The position numbers and the translations under genes are program-made. The notes beneath the pieces were generated by a model that saw nothing but the letters and a program-made list of their open reading frames with translations, was not told the origin of the DNA and did not search any database. Of a DNA stretch of 6,197 nt, positions 1 through 5,792 are shown piece by piece. Numbering within the stretch: the stretch's first letter is position 1; each line of letters opens with the position of its first letter. This DNA comes from CAJBIL01 sp044359525 (GTDB lineage Bacteria > Pseudomonadota > Gammaproteobacteria > Burkholderiales > Rhodocyclaceae): NCBI GenBank assembly GCA_044359525.1, contig JBIKLY010000124.1, positions 1 through 6,197 on the forward strand, given 5' to 3'.

Positions 1-28
1 CAAGCAGGTCGTAAAGTGTCGATTTCAC
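1..28 (-). CDS. Start of a minus-strand gene, cut by the left window edge
   Basis: Only nine full codons are visible. They begin with GTG at 26-28 and read (M)KSTLYDLL before the window ends. The start is supported by a strong Shine-Dalgarno match, GGGAGGA on the minus strand (36-42), seven bases upstream. The gene diverges from the rhodanese gene. The product cannot be identified from nine residues. The TLYDLL opening resembles the first helix of some J-domain proteins, but that is a weak guess. Confidence 0.45.
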
Positions 29-35
29 CAAATAT

Positions 36-42
36 TCCTCCC
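36..42 (-). promoter_or_regulatory. Ribosome binding site of the left-edge gene
   Basis: The minus strand reads GGGAGGA here, a near-perfect Shine-Dalgarno sequence seven bases before the GTG at 28. It is the main reason for calling a gene at the left edge. Confidence 0.5.
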
Positions 43-161
43 TGGTTAGTATGTTTTCTGCCTAGCATTTTTGCATAACTTTTCCGATTTGGCAAAATGG
101 CGATGGGCCAGACCGGAGTGTGTTGCGGGAGTGTCGGCCGCTGGCTCAGGAACCCAAGAGC

Positions 162-190
162 TTGTTGCGTGTCAAATGAAAAAATCTATA
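162..190 (+). promoter_or_regulatory. Putative promoter for the rhodanese-cytochrome pair
   Basis: A TTGTTG hexamer (162-167) and a TCTATA hexamer (185-190) are separated by 17 bases, about 40 bases before the rhodanese start. The -35 match is poor and the -10 match is moderate. The surrounding stretch is AT-rich compared with the rest of the window. The remainder of the divergent gap (29-230) holds no RNA gene, riboswitch or operator that I can recognise. Confidence 0.25.
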
Positions 191-230
191 TACACATTGG
201 ATGAAATTTACCACGGACTTTTGACTCGCC

Positions 231-677
231 ATGATTAAACACATCGCTGTAACTGTGCTGCTCTGCCTTGCGGCACTGACCGTACGTGCTGATGTCGTGA
301 ATATCGATAGCGCCGAACTGGCGCGTCTTGCGGCCAGTGGGGTTGCCGTGATCGACATTCGTACTGAAGGCGAATGGAAGGAAACCGGCGTCATCGCCGG
401 CAGCAAACTGCTGACCTTCTTTGATGAAAAAGGCCGTGTCGACCGACCCGCCTGGCTGGAGAAAGTGAAAGCAGTAGTGAAGCCGGATCAGCCGGTCATC
501 CTGATCTGTCGCAGCGGCAACCGTACGCGCGCGGCGACGCAGTTTCTCGCGCAGCAGGCTGGTTATAAAACCGTTTATAACGTCAGCGGCGGGATAATTG
601 CTTGGGGCAAGGAAGGACGCTCCGTCGTGCCGCCGGGCACTGCAGTTGCCACATGCAAAGCGGGAGCGCGTTGCTGA
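231..677 (+). CDS. Secreted single-domain rhodanese-like protein
   Basis: This 148-residue protein has a signal peptide (residues 1-20, with a charged start, a hydrophobic core VTVLLCLAAL, and likely cleavage after VRA), so it probably acts in the periplasm. The mature part is one rhodanese domain. It contains the early VAVIDIRTEGEW strand-turn (about 38-49) and the active-site loop CRSGNRT, with the catalytic Cys at 93. It ends in the usual GGIIAWGKEG segment (120-129). Rhodaneses carry sulfur as a persulfide on the loop Cys; the donor and acceptor here are unknown. A second Cys pair (C142 and C148) lies at the extreme C-terminus and is not part of the core fold. The ATG at 231 is the only good start, because the in-frame ATG at 201 runs into a stop first. 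The ribosome binding site is weak. The cytochrome c gene follows after 46 bases, so co-transcription is likely. Confidence 0.9.
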   Translation: MIKHIAVTVLLCLAALTVRADVVNIDSAELARLAASGVAVIDIRTEGEWKETGVIAGSKLLTFFDEKGRVDRPAWLEKVKAVVKPDQPVILICRSGNRTRAATQFLAQQAGYKTVYNVSGGIIAWGKEGRSVVPPGTAVATCKAGARC

Positions 678-711
678 GGCCGTTTGTTGCTAATTGACTT
701 GTTGCCTTGCC

Positions 712-717
712 GGGAAG
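712..717 (+). promoter_or_regulatory. Ribosome binding site that fixes the cytochrome c start
   Basis: GGGAAG lies six bases before the ATG at 724. It favours that start over the in-frame TTG at 694, which would place nonpolar and charged residues ahead of a normal signal peptide. Confidence 0.55.
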
Positions 718-723
718 AAGTTG

Positions 724-1314
724 ATGAAACGTATTTTGCTGGGAGTCGTGAGCGCACTTATTGCCAGCCAAGCGCTGGCGGCGGGGCTAACCACCGCTGA
801 ACTGGTCAGTGAGCGATGTGGGACATGTCACGGTAGCGATGGGCAATCCACCTCGCCGATCTTTCCTTCGTTGGCAGCGCAAAACCAGGCGTATCTGGTC
901 AAGCAGATGAAGGATTTCAAATCAAAAAAACGGGTCAGCGAAACGATGGCGCCGCAGGTGGCAGATCTTTCCGCAGCGCATATCACCGAGCTGGCGGCTT
1001 ATTTTGCAGGTAAACCGGCAAAGGTCAATCGTGTTTCTGAAGAGGATCTGTTGCTGGTCGGGCGCTATATCTATACAAAAGGAAATAGTTGGTCGGGTGT
1101 GCCGGCGTGCGCCAGTTGCCACGGAGAAAAAGCTTTCTGGACGTCAGTTCTGCCGCGTCTTGCGGGGCAAAACTCGCGCTATTTGCTAAGTCAGCTCAAG
1201 GAATTCAATCTCCGGACACGCACCAATGACAACGAAGTGATGCATCTGGTGGCCTCCCGGTTGACCGAAATGGAAACCAAGGCCGTTTCTGATTATCTGT
1301 CGCAGTTGCACTGA
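724..1314 (+). CDS. Periplasmic diheme cytochrome c, c4-like
   Basis: With the ATG at 724 the protein is 196 residues. A signal peptide (1-19, ending ALA before AGLTT) exports it for heme attachment in the periplasm. There are two class I cytochrome c domains in tandem, each with a CxxCH heme site: CGTCH at 32-36 and CASCH at 129-133. Each site is followed by the family pattern of a LAAQN/LAGQN-x-x-YL helix. Candidate distal Met ligands are M75 (ETMAPQ) and M173 (EVMHLV). Length and layout fit the cytochrome c4 type, a soluble electron carrier between quinol-oxidising complexes and terminal oxidases or reductases. The partner is not shown by the window. It follows the secreted rhodanese closely, so a shared role in periplasmic sulfur redox chemistry is possible but only inferred. 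The second domain is more diverged than the first around its heme site (EKAFWTSVLPRL). Confidence 0.9.
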   Translation: MKRILLGVVSALIASQALAAGLTTAELVSERCGTCHGSDGQSTSPIFPSLAAQNQAYLVKQMKDFKSKKRVSETMAPQVADLSAAHITELAAYFAGKPAKVNRVSEEDLLLVGRYIYTKGNSWSGVPACASCHGEKAFWTSVLPRLAGQNSRYLLSQLKEFNLRTRTNDNEVMHLVASRLTEMETKAVSDYLSQLH

Positions 1315-1405
1315 GCGTATTCCTGTTTCAGTAGGCCGTCGGCGTGTTCGGTTAGTCCGGGTGGTTTTCAGGCGCCTGCTGCAGATTGTCCCGCGGTATT
1401 AAGTC
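1315..1405. other. Convergent intergenic gap without a clear terminator
   Basis: This gap separates the 3' ends of the cytochrome c gene and cbiH. It contains a perfect 10-base palindrome, CAGGCGCCTG (1369-1378), with TTTT just before it on the plus strand, so the minus strand reads the palindrome followed by AAAA. Neither strand shows a GC stem followed by a T-run. Termination here may be Rho-dependent, or its signal is not recognisable by eye. Confidence 0.5.
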
Positions 1406-2380
1406 CTACGCTTCGGCTTCTTTCGTTTCGTCTTCAAGCGGTAGCGTTTCGGCCAGAATCGCGGCGATGTAGTCCTCCGGTAGCCGCTGTTCGACGGCCA
1501 GTTCGGCGGCACTCTTGCCGCTCGCCTGCAGTGCGGCCATCCAGCCGTTAAGGCCGGTCGATAGCGAGCGGCCGGCCTGTTCCCCGTCTTTGGTCGCCCG
1601 TTCGCCGCCTTCGACTTCGTACTTGTTGGCGTAACCGCGCGGTGTGACCATCAGGCCGTGTTTGATGAAAGTATTCGAGTTGCCGATCAGAACGGTCGAC
1701 AACATGCCGATATCGAATTCAGCCATTTTCTCCAGCGTCGTGAATTCGATGCGCTGCTTCGGGCGGTAGGCTGATTTGACGATAGCCACCGGCGTGTCGG
1801 GGCTGCGATGACGCAGAAAAAGGCGCTGCGCCTCGACGATCTGGCGCGCGCGGCGGCCGCTCTTCGGGTTGTAGAGCGCGACGACGAAATCGGCGTAGGC
1901 CACGGCGTCGAGCCGGCGGGCGATGGTCGGCCACGGGGTGAGCAGATCGGACAGCGAGATGGCGCAGAAGTCGTGCGTCAGCGGCGCGCCGACCAGTGCG
2001 GCACAGGTGTTGAGCGCCGAGGCGCCAGGGATGATTTCGACCTCGATGTCGGCGTCGGGCGTCCAGCCGGCCTGAAAGAGTACTTCGAAGGTCGGCCCGG
2101 CCATGCCGTAAACGCCGGCGTCGCCCGACGAAATCAGCGCCACTTTTTTCCCCTGGCGCGCACGATCAAGCGCTTCGATGGCGCGGTCGAGCTCCTCAGT
2201 CATCGATTTCTTGATCACCTCCTTGCCTTCGACCAGATCGGCGACGAGGCGGATGTAGGTGACGTAGCCGATGATCGTATCGGCTTCGGCAATCGCCGCG
2301 CGGGCGCGTGCCGTCAGGTGGTCGTTGCTGCCCGGGCCGAGGCCGACGAGCATGATTTTTCCGGTTTTCTGTGCACTCAT
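1406..2380 (-). CDS. cbiH: CbiH/CobJ precorrin-3B (cobalt-factor III) C17-methyltransferase with C-terminal extension
   Basis: This 324-residue SAM-dependent tetrapyrrole methylase methylates C17 and drives ring contraction, forming the corrin lactone that CbiG opens. The fold markers are in order: N-terminal glycine-rich GLGPG (13-17), SSGDAGVYG (84-92), IPGASALN (117-124), ALYNPKS (168-174) and the closing TPRGYANKY (246-254). The family normally ends near that last motif, at about 240-255 residues. Here some 70 more residues follow: a charged linker (255-270), a helical-looking stretch with GWMAALQASGKSAAELAVEQ (279-298), and an acidic tail. The extension has no Cys, so it is not the iron-sulfur domain found on some long CbiH proteins. 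The start overlaps the stop of the CobE-like gene (ATGA, 2377-2380), and AAGGA sits seven bases upstream. It is named cbiH rather than cobJ because CbiG and CbiD are encoded in the same operon. Confidence 0.9.
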   Translation of the reverse strand: MSAQKTGKIMLVGLGPGSNDHLTARARAAIAEADTIIGYVTYIRLVADLVEGKEVIKKSMTEELDRAIEALDRARQGKKVALISSGDAGVYGMAGPTFEVLFQAGWTPDADIEVEIIPGASALNTCAALVGAPLTHDFCAISLSDLLTPWPTIARRLDAVAYADFVVALYNPKSGRRARQIVEAQRLFLRHRSPDTPVAIVKSAYRPKQRIEFTTLEKMAEFDIGMLSTVLIGNSNTFIKHGLMVTPRGYANKYEVEGGERATKDGEQAGRSLSTGLNGWMAALQASGKSAAELAVEQRLPEDYIAAILAETLPLEDETKEAEA

Positions 2381-2772
2381 GGGGTAATCCTTGCGATGGA
2401 GACGGTTGCGTTACGGCCGTCGGCGCCGCGCAACTTGTGTTTTTCGATAATCAGCTGTGTCCGGTCGACGCCGCCGACCAGCAGCGCGGCGGCTTCGGAA
2501 ACAGAAGGCGTGCCGGTGTACTTGCGCACGGTTTCCGACGGGTTGGGTACATCGACGACAGCCAGTTGCGCTGCCGGGTAGAAACGGATCCTCCAGCCGC
2601 GCGCCTGTGCGACCTGCTGCAGGCCGGCTTCGTCGGCCTTGAGGTCGATGCTGGCCGTGGCGGCGACATCGGCCAGTTGTGCGCCGCAAGCCGCCAGCGC
2701 CTCGTCGATGGCCTGGGCGATGGTCGCGGCCGGCGTGTCGCGGTCACAGCCCAGCCCGAGCGCTATCTTCAC
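2377..2772 (-). CDS. CobE-like / CbiG C-terminal domain protein
   Basis: This 131-residue protein matches the C-terminal domain of CbiG, which in some organisms exists alone as CobE. Visible family features are the opening GLGCDRDTP (6-14), the segment TASIDLKADEAGL (39-51), GTPSVSEAAAL (86-96) and the closing HKLRGADGRNATVSIARI. It presumably works with the CbiG part encoded just upstream in opening the ring A lactone of cobalt-precorrin-5A and releasing acetaldehyde; the exact role of this domain is not settled by sequence. The start is GTG at 2770-2772, inside the upstream stop codon (GTGA overlap), with no Shine-Dalgarno sequence in front. Translation therefore probably depends on ribosomes finishing the upstream gene. 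It lies in the -1 frame relative to that gene; joined, the two would give a normal CbiG order. Confidence 0.85.
   Translation of the reverse strand: MKIALGLGCDRDTPAATIAQAIDEALAACGAQLADVAATASIDLKADEAGLQQVAQARGWRIRFYPAAQLAVVDVPNPSETVRKYTGTPSVSEAAALLVGGVDRTQLIIEKHKLRGADGRNATVSIARITP
2388..2392 (-). promoter_or_regulatory. Ribosome binding site of cbiH
   Basis: The minus strand reads AAGGA, seven bases before the ATG at 2380 and inside the end of the preceding gene. It is the clearest binding site in the overlapped part of the operon and suggests CbiH can also be initiated independently of coupling. Confidence 0.5.
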
Positions 2773-3524
2773 GCGGCGCTGCCCGGGCGGTAGATGATGC
2801 GCTTACCAGCGAGTTTTGCAACAAGTTCGGCCGGCAGTTCGCGTTCGCTGATCCAGAGCACGGCGGAAAATTGTTCGGGGTCGATTTCTTCGAGCCGGGT
2901 AAAACGCCGCACGTTGGCCGGCAGCGCGCCGCTGCGGCCGTTGGCGTGGCCGCCCCACCAGTTGTCGCTACCGGCTTCCTGCACCAGCGCGACCGGTTCG
3001 TCATTGACCACCGCCGCGCTGGCGCGGACGATTTCGTCGTGACTGGCTTCAAAAGTCCAGCCCAGTTCGCGCCCGAGTAGGTCGACGGCCAGCGTCTGGC
3101 GTGCATCCGAGGCCGTGGTCAGCACCGCTGTCGCGCCGAGCGCTGCGGCGAGCTGGCCGGCCAGTTCGTTGGCGCCGCCGAGATGGCCGGAAAGCACCGG
3201 GATGACGAACTTGCCAGCTTCGTCGATGACCACGACCGCCGGGTCGCTTTCCTTGTTGCCCAGGTGCGGTGCGATCAGTCGCACGACGGCGCCGAGCGAG
3301 ACGATGCAGACGATGGCGTCAAAGGCGGCGAACAACGCTGGCACCTGATCGCCGACCTTGCCGGTGTAGCAATGCGCTGTGTTGGGCGAAGGCTGGGCAA
3401 CGGCGCTTTCGGCTTCACTGCGGAATTTTTCCGGTGCGAACAGTTGCGCGCCGGGCAAGGCGGCGACGACCCGGCCGGCTAGTGCGATGCCGTGCCGGGT
3501 GATGGCGACGACGGCAATCTTCAT
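2769..3524 (-). CDS. cbiG: CbiG N-terminal and central domains (cobalt-precorrin-5A hydrolase)
   Basis: This is a 251-residue protein. The hallmark CbiG region is clear: LGAVVRLIAPHLGNKESDPAV (77-97), then VVVIDEAGKFVIPVLSGHLG (97-116) and GANELA. The central domain contains VLTTASDARQTLAVDLLGRE (134-153). The enzyme opens the ring A delta-lactone of cobalt-precorrin-5A, releasing the C20/methyl unit as acetaldehyde, a step specific to the anaerobic cobalamin route. Typical single-chain CbiG proteins are about 350 residues and include the C-terminal domain. Here the chain stops after RIIYRPGSAA, just where that domain would begin, and the domain is the next gene. The ATG overlaps the cbiL stop (ATGA, 3521-3524) and no strong ribosome binding site precedes it, consistent with translational coupling. 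Confidence 0.9.
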   Translation of the reverse strand: MKIAVVAITRHGIALAGRVVAALPGAQLFAPEKFRSEAESAVAQPSPNTAHCYTGKVGDQVPALFAAFDAIVCIVSLGAVVRLIAPHLGNKESDPAVVVIDEAGKFVIPVLSGHLGGANELAGQLAAALGATAVLTTASDARQTLAVDLLGRELGWTFEASHDEIVRASAAVVNDEPVALVQEAGSDNWWGGHANGRSGALPANVRRFTRLEEIDPEQFSAVLWISERELPAELVAKLAGKRIIYRPGSAA

Positions 3525-4315
3525 GCGCTTTTGACTTCGCCGGACTCGCCGGCTTCCTTGCGCTGGCGGCAGCCGCGCCGCAATTCGCCGCGTTCGCGCT
3601 TGGGGTTCTGCACCAGCATCAGCGACAGGTAATTGACCTTTTCGCCCCGCAGGCTGACGACGTCGCGCACGATGCGTTCATCCGGTGCGCCGACTTTTTC
3701 GACGAAGCAGCTGGTGGCGAGCAGATCGCGGCGTTGCAGCAAGTCGATCACTTCGTCGACCTGCGGTTTGACCTTGAGCAGGACCAGCGTGTCGAACTCG
3801 TCGAGCAGGTGATCGATGACGCCGACGCCGTAATTGGCCGGGATCACGGCCAGCGTTTCGTCCTCCTCGGCAAGCGTCGTGCCGGTGCTCGCGGCGGCGG
3901 CGGCGAACGAGCTGACGCCGGGGATGGTTTCGACTTCGACCTCGGGAACCAGCTCGCGCACAACGCGGGCGAGATGGCCGAAGGTGGCGAAGGTCGAGGC
4001 GTCGCCTTCGACGAGAAAAACGAGGTCGCGCCCCTCGCCGAGCAGTTCGACGGTGCGCGCGGCGGCGCGCGCCCAGGCTTTGGCGAGGATTTCGGCGTCG
4101 CGTGTCATCGGGAAAACCAGTTCCTCGGCGTCGGTCGGGACGGTCAACCCTCCACGCTCGACAATCGACAGCGCGTAGGAAATTTCCTCGGCTTTCTTTA
4201 CCGGATATAGCCAGCGCGCGCCGGATTGCAGCACGGCCCAGCTGCGCCGGGTAATCAGTTCGGGGTCGCCGGGGCCGAGCGAGGCGCCGATCAGTTTGCC
4301 GTAGTTTTTTGTCAT
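3521..4315 (-). CDS. cbiL: CbiL/CobI precorrin-2 (cobalt-factor II) C20-methyltransferase
   Basis: This 264-residue protein belongs to the SAM-dependent tetrapyrrole methylase family and adds the C20 methyl group early in corrin synthesis. Subfamily motifs are present: LGPGDPELIT (13-22) near the N-terminus, the FPMTRD segment (68-73), EGDASTFATFGHLARVV (103-119), VETIPGVSSFAAAAA (128-142) and VLLKVKP (178-184). A basic tail follows NPKRERGEL. I chose the ATG at 4315 because it places the glycine motif ten or so residues from the start, as usual. An upstream in-frame ATG at 4378 would add 21 residues translated only from the adjacent palindromic repeat. No strong Shine-Dalgarno sequence precedes 4315 (the nearest is GAAAGAG, about 11 bases away). 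It follows cbiET after a 136-base gap filled by that repeat and is coupled to cbiG downstream. Confidence 0.9.
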   Translation of the reverse strand: MTKNYGKLIGASLGPGDPELITRRSWAVLQSGARWLYPVKKAEEISYALSIVERGGLTVPTDAEELVFPMTRDAEILAKAWARAAARTVELLGEGRDLVFLVEGDASTFATFGHLARVVRELVPEVEVETIPGVSSFAAAAASTGTTLAEEDETLAVIPANYGVGVIDHLLDEFDTLVLLKVKPQVDEVIDLLQRRDLLATSCFVEKVGAPDERIVRDVVSLRGEKVNYLSLMLVQNPKRERGELRRGCRQRKEAGESGEVKSA

Positions 4316-4334
4316 GATTGGGAAAGCTCTTTCG

Positions 4335-4435
4335 ACACGGAGTACACGGAGACACAGAGAACACGGAGAGAAAAACAAAAAGAAACACCGGTTCGCATTT
4401 CTCCGTGTTCTCCGTGTCTCTGTGCCCTCTGTGTT
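4335..4435. repeat. Imperfect inverted repeat built of ACACGGAG-type units
   Basis: The left arm (4335-4373) consists of consecutive 8-9 base units: ACACGGAGT, ACACGGAG, ACACAGAGA, ACACGGAG. The right arm (4398-4435) is an inverted, slightly diverged copy (TTTCTCCGTG ... CTGTGTT), leaving an A-rich loop of about 24 bases. The pair could fold into a long imperfect hairpin between cbiET and cbiL. Similar CACGGAG/CACAGAG repeats are, to my knowledge, dispersed in many environmental proteobacterial genomes; I cannot confirm copy number here. Read from 4378 on the minus strand it gives a spurious peptide joined in frame to CbiL. There is no transposase nearby. Confidence 0.8.
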
Positions 4436-4451
4436 AAATGCGGTTCGTTTT

Positions 4452-5792
4452 TCATTTCATTTCCTTTTGTGCGCTAACAATCCACACCGGGTTCTGCGCG
4501 GCGAGCCGGTGCATGTCGAGGATGGGCTGGCTGCGGCTGGCTTGCAGCTGGACGACGTCCCACGCGGCGCCAGCGGTGTTCAGCGCAGCGGTGGCGGTGG
4601 CGAGGTTTTCGAGGGTGACGAAGTTCATTACGAGGCGCCCGCCGGGTTTCAGGCGGTCGAGAATCAGGGCGATCAGCTCGCCGAGTTCGCCGCCCGAGCC
4701 GCCAATGAACACCGCGTCGGGGTCGGGCCAGGTATCGAGCTGTGCCGGCGCTTTGCCCTCGGTCAGCGTGTAGTTGCCGATGCGGAAATGCGCGGCGTTG
4801 GCGCGCGCGTTGGCGGCGTCGCCTGCGTTCTTCTCGATCGCCCAGACGTGGCCGAGCGGCGCGAGGCGCGCCGCTTCCAGGCCGACCGAGCCGGAACCGG
4901 CGCCGATGTCCCAGACGATGGCGTCGGGCGCGATGCGCAGTTTGGCGAGCGACACGGCACGCGCTTCCTGCTTGGTGATCAGGCCTTTTTCCGGCGTGCG
5001 CTGGATGTATTCGCCGTCTTCGCGGCCGAAGGCGGGCGGGCGGGCGTCTGGCTGGCGTTCGACGATAACGACGTTGGGCTCGGGGAAGCTCATCTGTGCG
5101 GCGTCGGCGGCGCTCAAATCATGGAACAGGGCTTCATCGGGCAGCAGCAAACGGCAGGCGACCGAGAGCTTCGCATCGCCGTAACCTGCGCTGAGCAGCG
5201 CCCGGGCGAGCCGCGCCGGGGTGTTTTCTGGGCCGGTGAACAGGGCAACGCGCGGATGCAGTGCGATGGCACGCATCAGCTTGTACAGGCCGTGTGCCGG
5301 GGTGGCGCCGACAAACCATTCGCCGGCATCGCTGCTGTGGCAGGTGGCAATCTTCACCTCTTGCCAGGGCTGTTTGAAACGCGCGAAAGCGAGTTGTAGC
5401 GTCGACGGCGCGGGCAAGATTTCGAAGCCGTCGCGCCCGAGTTTGCCGGTCAGCCACGAGGCGATGCCGTGGCACAGCGGGTCGCCGGTGGCCAGCGCGA
5501 CGACGCGCTGCCCGGCCGCGCGCGCCGCAGCGATCCAGCCCGGCACCTGGCCGAGCACGCCGTCCATGTCCTGCAACTTGCTGCTTGGTAGATGCGGGCG
5601 AACGAGTTCCAGCGTGCGGCCGGCGCCGATCACCAGGTCGGCTGCGGCAAGGCGCTGACGCGCGGTGTCGGAGAGGCCAGCCCAGCCATCGTCGAGAATG
5701 CCGATTAGAAAAATAGGGGACAGACCCCGATTTTCGCCTTCGGCTTTTAAAATTGGGGTCTGTCCCCTATTTTTCCTATTTTTCTGCTTCAT
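4452..5792 (-). CDS. cbiET: CbiET fusion (CobL-type): C5,15-methyltransferase and C12 decarboxylase
   Basis: The protein is 446 residues from the ATG at 5792. The N-terminal CbiE half (about 28-245) is a tetrapyrrole methylase with LIGILDDGWAGLSDTAR (29-45), VIGAGRTLEL (54-63), ATGDPLCHGI (101-110) and TPARLARALL. The C-terminal CbiT half (about 265-440) is a Rossmann methyltransferase with DIGAGSGSVGLEAA (295-308), WAIEKN (317-322) and FIGGSGGELGEL (362-373). Together they methylate C5 and C15 and decarboxylate the C12 acetate. Residues 1-28 are not family sequence: most are translated from a palindromic repeat that runs straight into the first CbiE strand (SPIF-LIGIL). The ATG at 5792 is preferred over one at 5810 because GGAAG stands just before it; it overlaps the 3' end of cbiD by 17 bases. 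No ATG, GTG or TTG lies in frame between the repeat and the conserved LIGIL. Confidence 0.88.
   Translation of the reverse strand: MKQKNRKNRGQTPILKAEGENRGLSPIFLIGILDDGWAGLSDTARQRLAAADLVIGAGRTLELVRPHLPSSKLQDMDGVLGQVPGWIAAARAAGQRVVALATGDPLCHGIASWLTGKLGRDGFEILPAPSTLQLAFARFKQPWQEVKIATCHSSDAGEWFVGATPAHGLYKLMRAIALHPRVALFTGPENTPARLARALLSAGYGDAKLSVACRLLLPDEALFHDLSAADAAQMSFPEPNVVIVERQPDARPPAFGREDGEYIQRTPEKGLITKQEARAVSLAKLRIAPDAIVWDIGAGSGSVGLEAARLAPLGHVWAIEKNAGDAANARANAAHFRIGNYTLTEGKAPAQLDTWPDPDAVFIGGSGGELGELIALILDRLKPGGRLVMNFVTLENLATATAALNTAGAAWDVVQLQASRSQPILDMHRLAAQNPVWIVSAQKEMK
5708..5775. repeat. REP-like palindrome with GGGGACAGACCCC arms
   Basis: Two 27-base arms, 5708-5734 and 5749-5775, are inverted copies with one mismatch. 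They flank a 14-base loop that itself contains GCCTTCGGC. Each arm also carries a short self-complementary core (GGGG-ACAGA-CCCC), so the whole resembles a paired REP unit. On both strands the GC stem is followed by TATTTTT, as in an intrinsic terminator. A 9-base direct repeat, CCTATTTTT, occurs at 5766-5774 and 5775-5783 at the right border, possibly an insertion or slippage footprint. GGGGACAGACCCC-type palindromes are known dispersed repeats in proteobacteria, sometimes linked to REP-associated (Y1) transposases; none is encoded here. Confidence 0.85.

Noticed and set aside
146..406. Minus-strand frame of 86 codons across the divergent gap and the rhodanese start
   Set aside because: It is antisense to the signal peptide and first half of the rhodanese domain, with no binding site or motif.
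694..723. TTG start of the cytochrome c gene at 694
   Set aside because: The ATG at 724 has GGGAAG upstream and starts a normal signal peptide directly; the extra ten residues would only lengthen it.
1366..1395. Possible B12-box-like sequence or terminator around CAGGCGCCTG
   Set aside because: It lies at the 3' end of convergent genes, not in a leader. It lacks the rest of the cobalamin riboswitch and has no T-run after the palindrome on either strand.
1808..2581. Long plus-strand open frame of 257 codons opposite cbiH and the CobE-like gene
   Set aside because: It lies antisense to two well-supported genes, has a low-complexity Arg/Asp/Ala-rich translation without domain motifs, and is the kind of frame high GC content produces.
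4335..4369. CRISPR-like short array from the ACACGGAG units
   Set aside because: The units are only 8-9 bases and directly adjacent, with no spacers and no cas genes.
4316..4378. Upstream start of cbiL at 4378
   Set aside because: The added 21 residues come only from the repeat, and the ATG at 4315 places the conserved GPGDPEL motif at the usual distance from the N-terminus.
3678..4388. Minus-strand frame of 236 codons overlapping cbiL
   Set aside because: It is very Arg-rich, a frame-shifted shadow of cbiL, and starts inside the repeat.
4314..5399. Long plus-strand open frame of 361 codons opposite cbiET
   Set aside because: It begins in the ACACGGAG repeat and continues antisense to CbiET, whose motifs are clear. 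The translation shows no recognisable domain.
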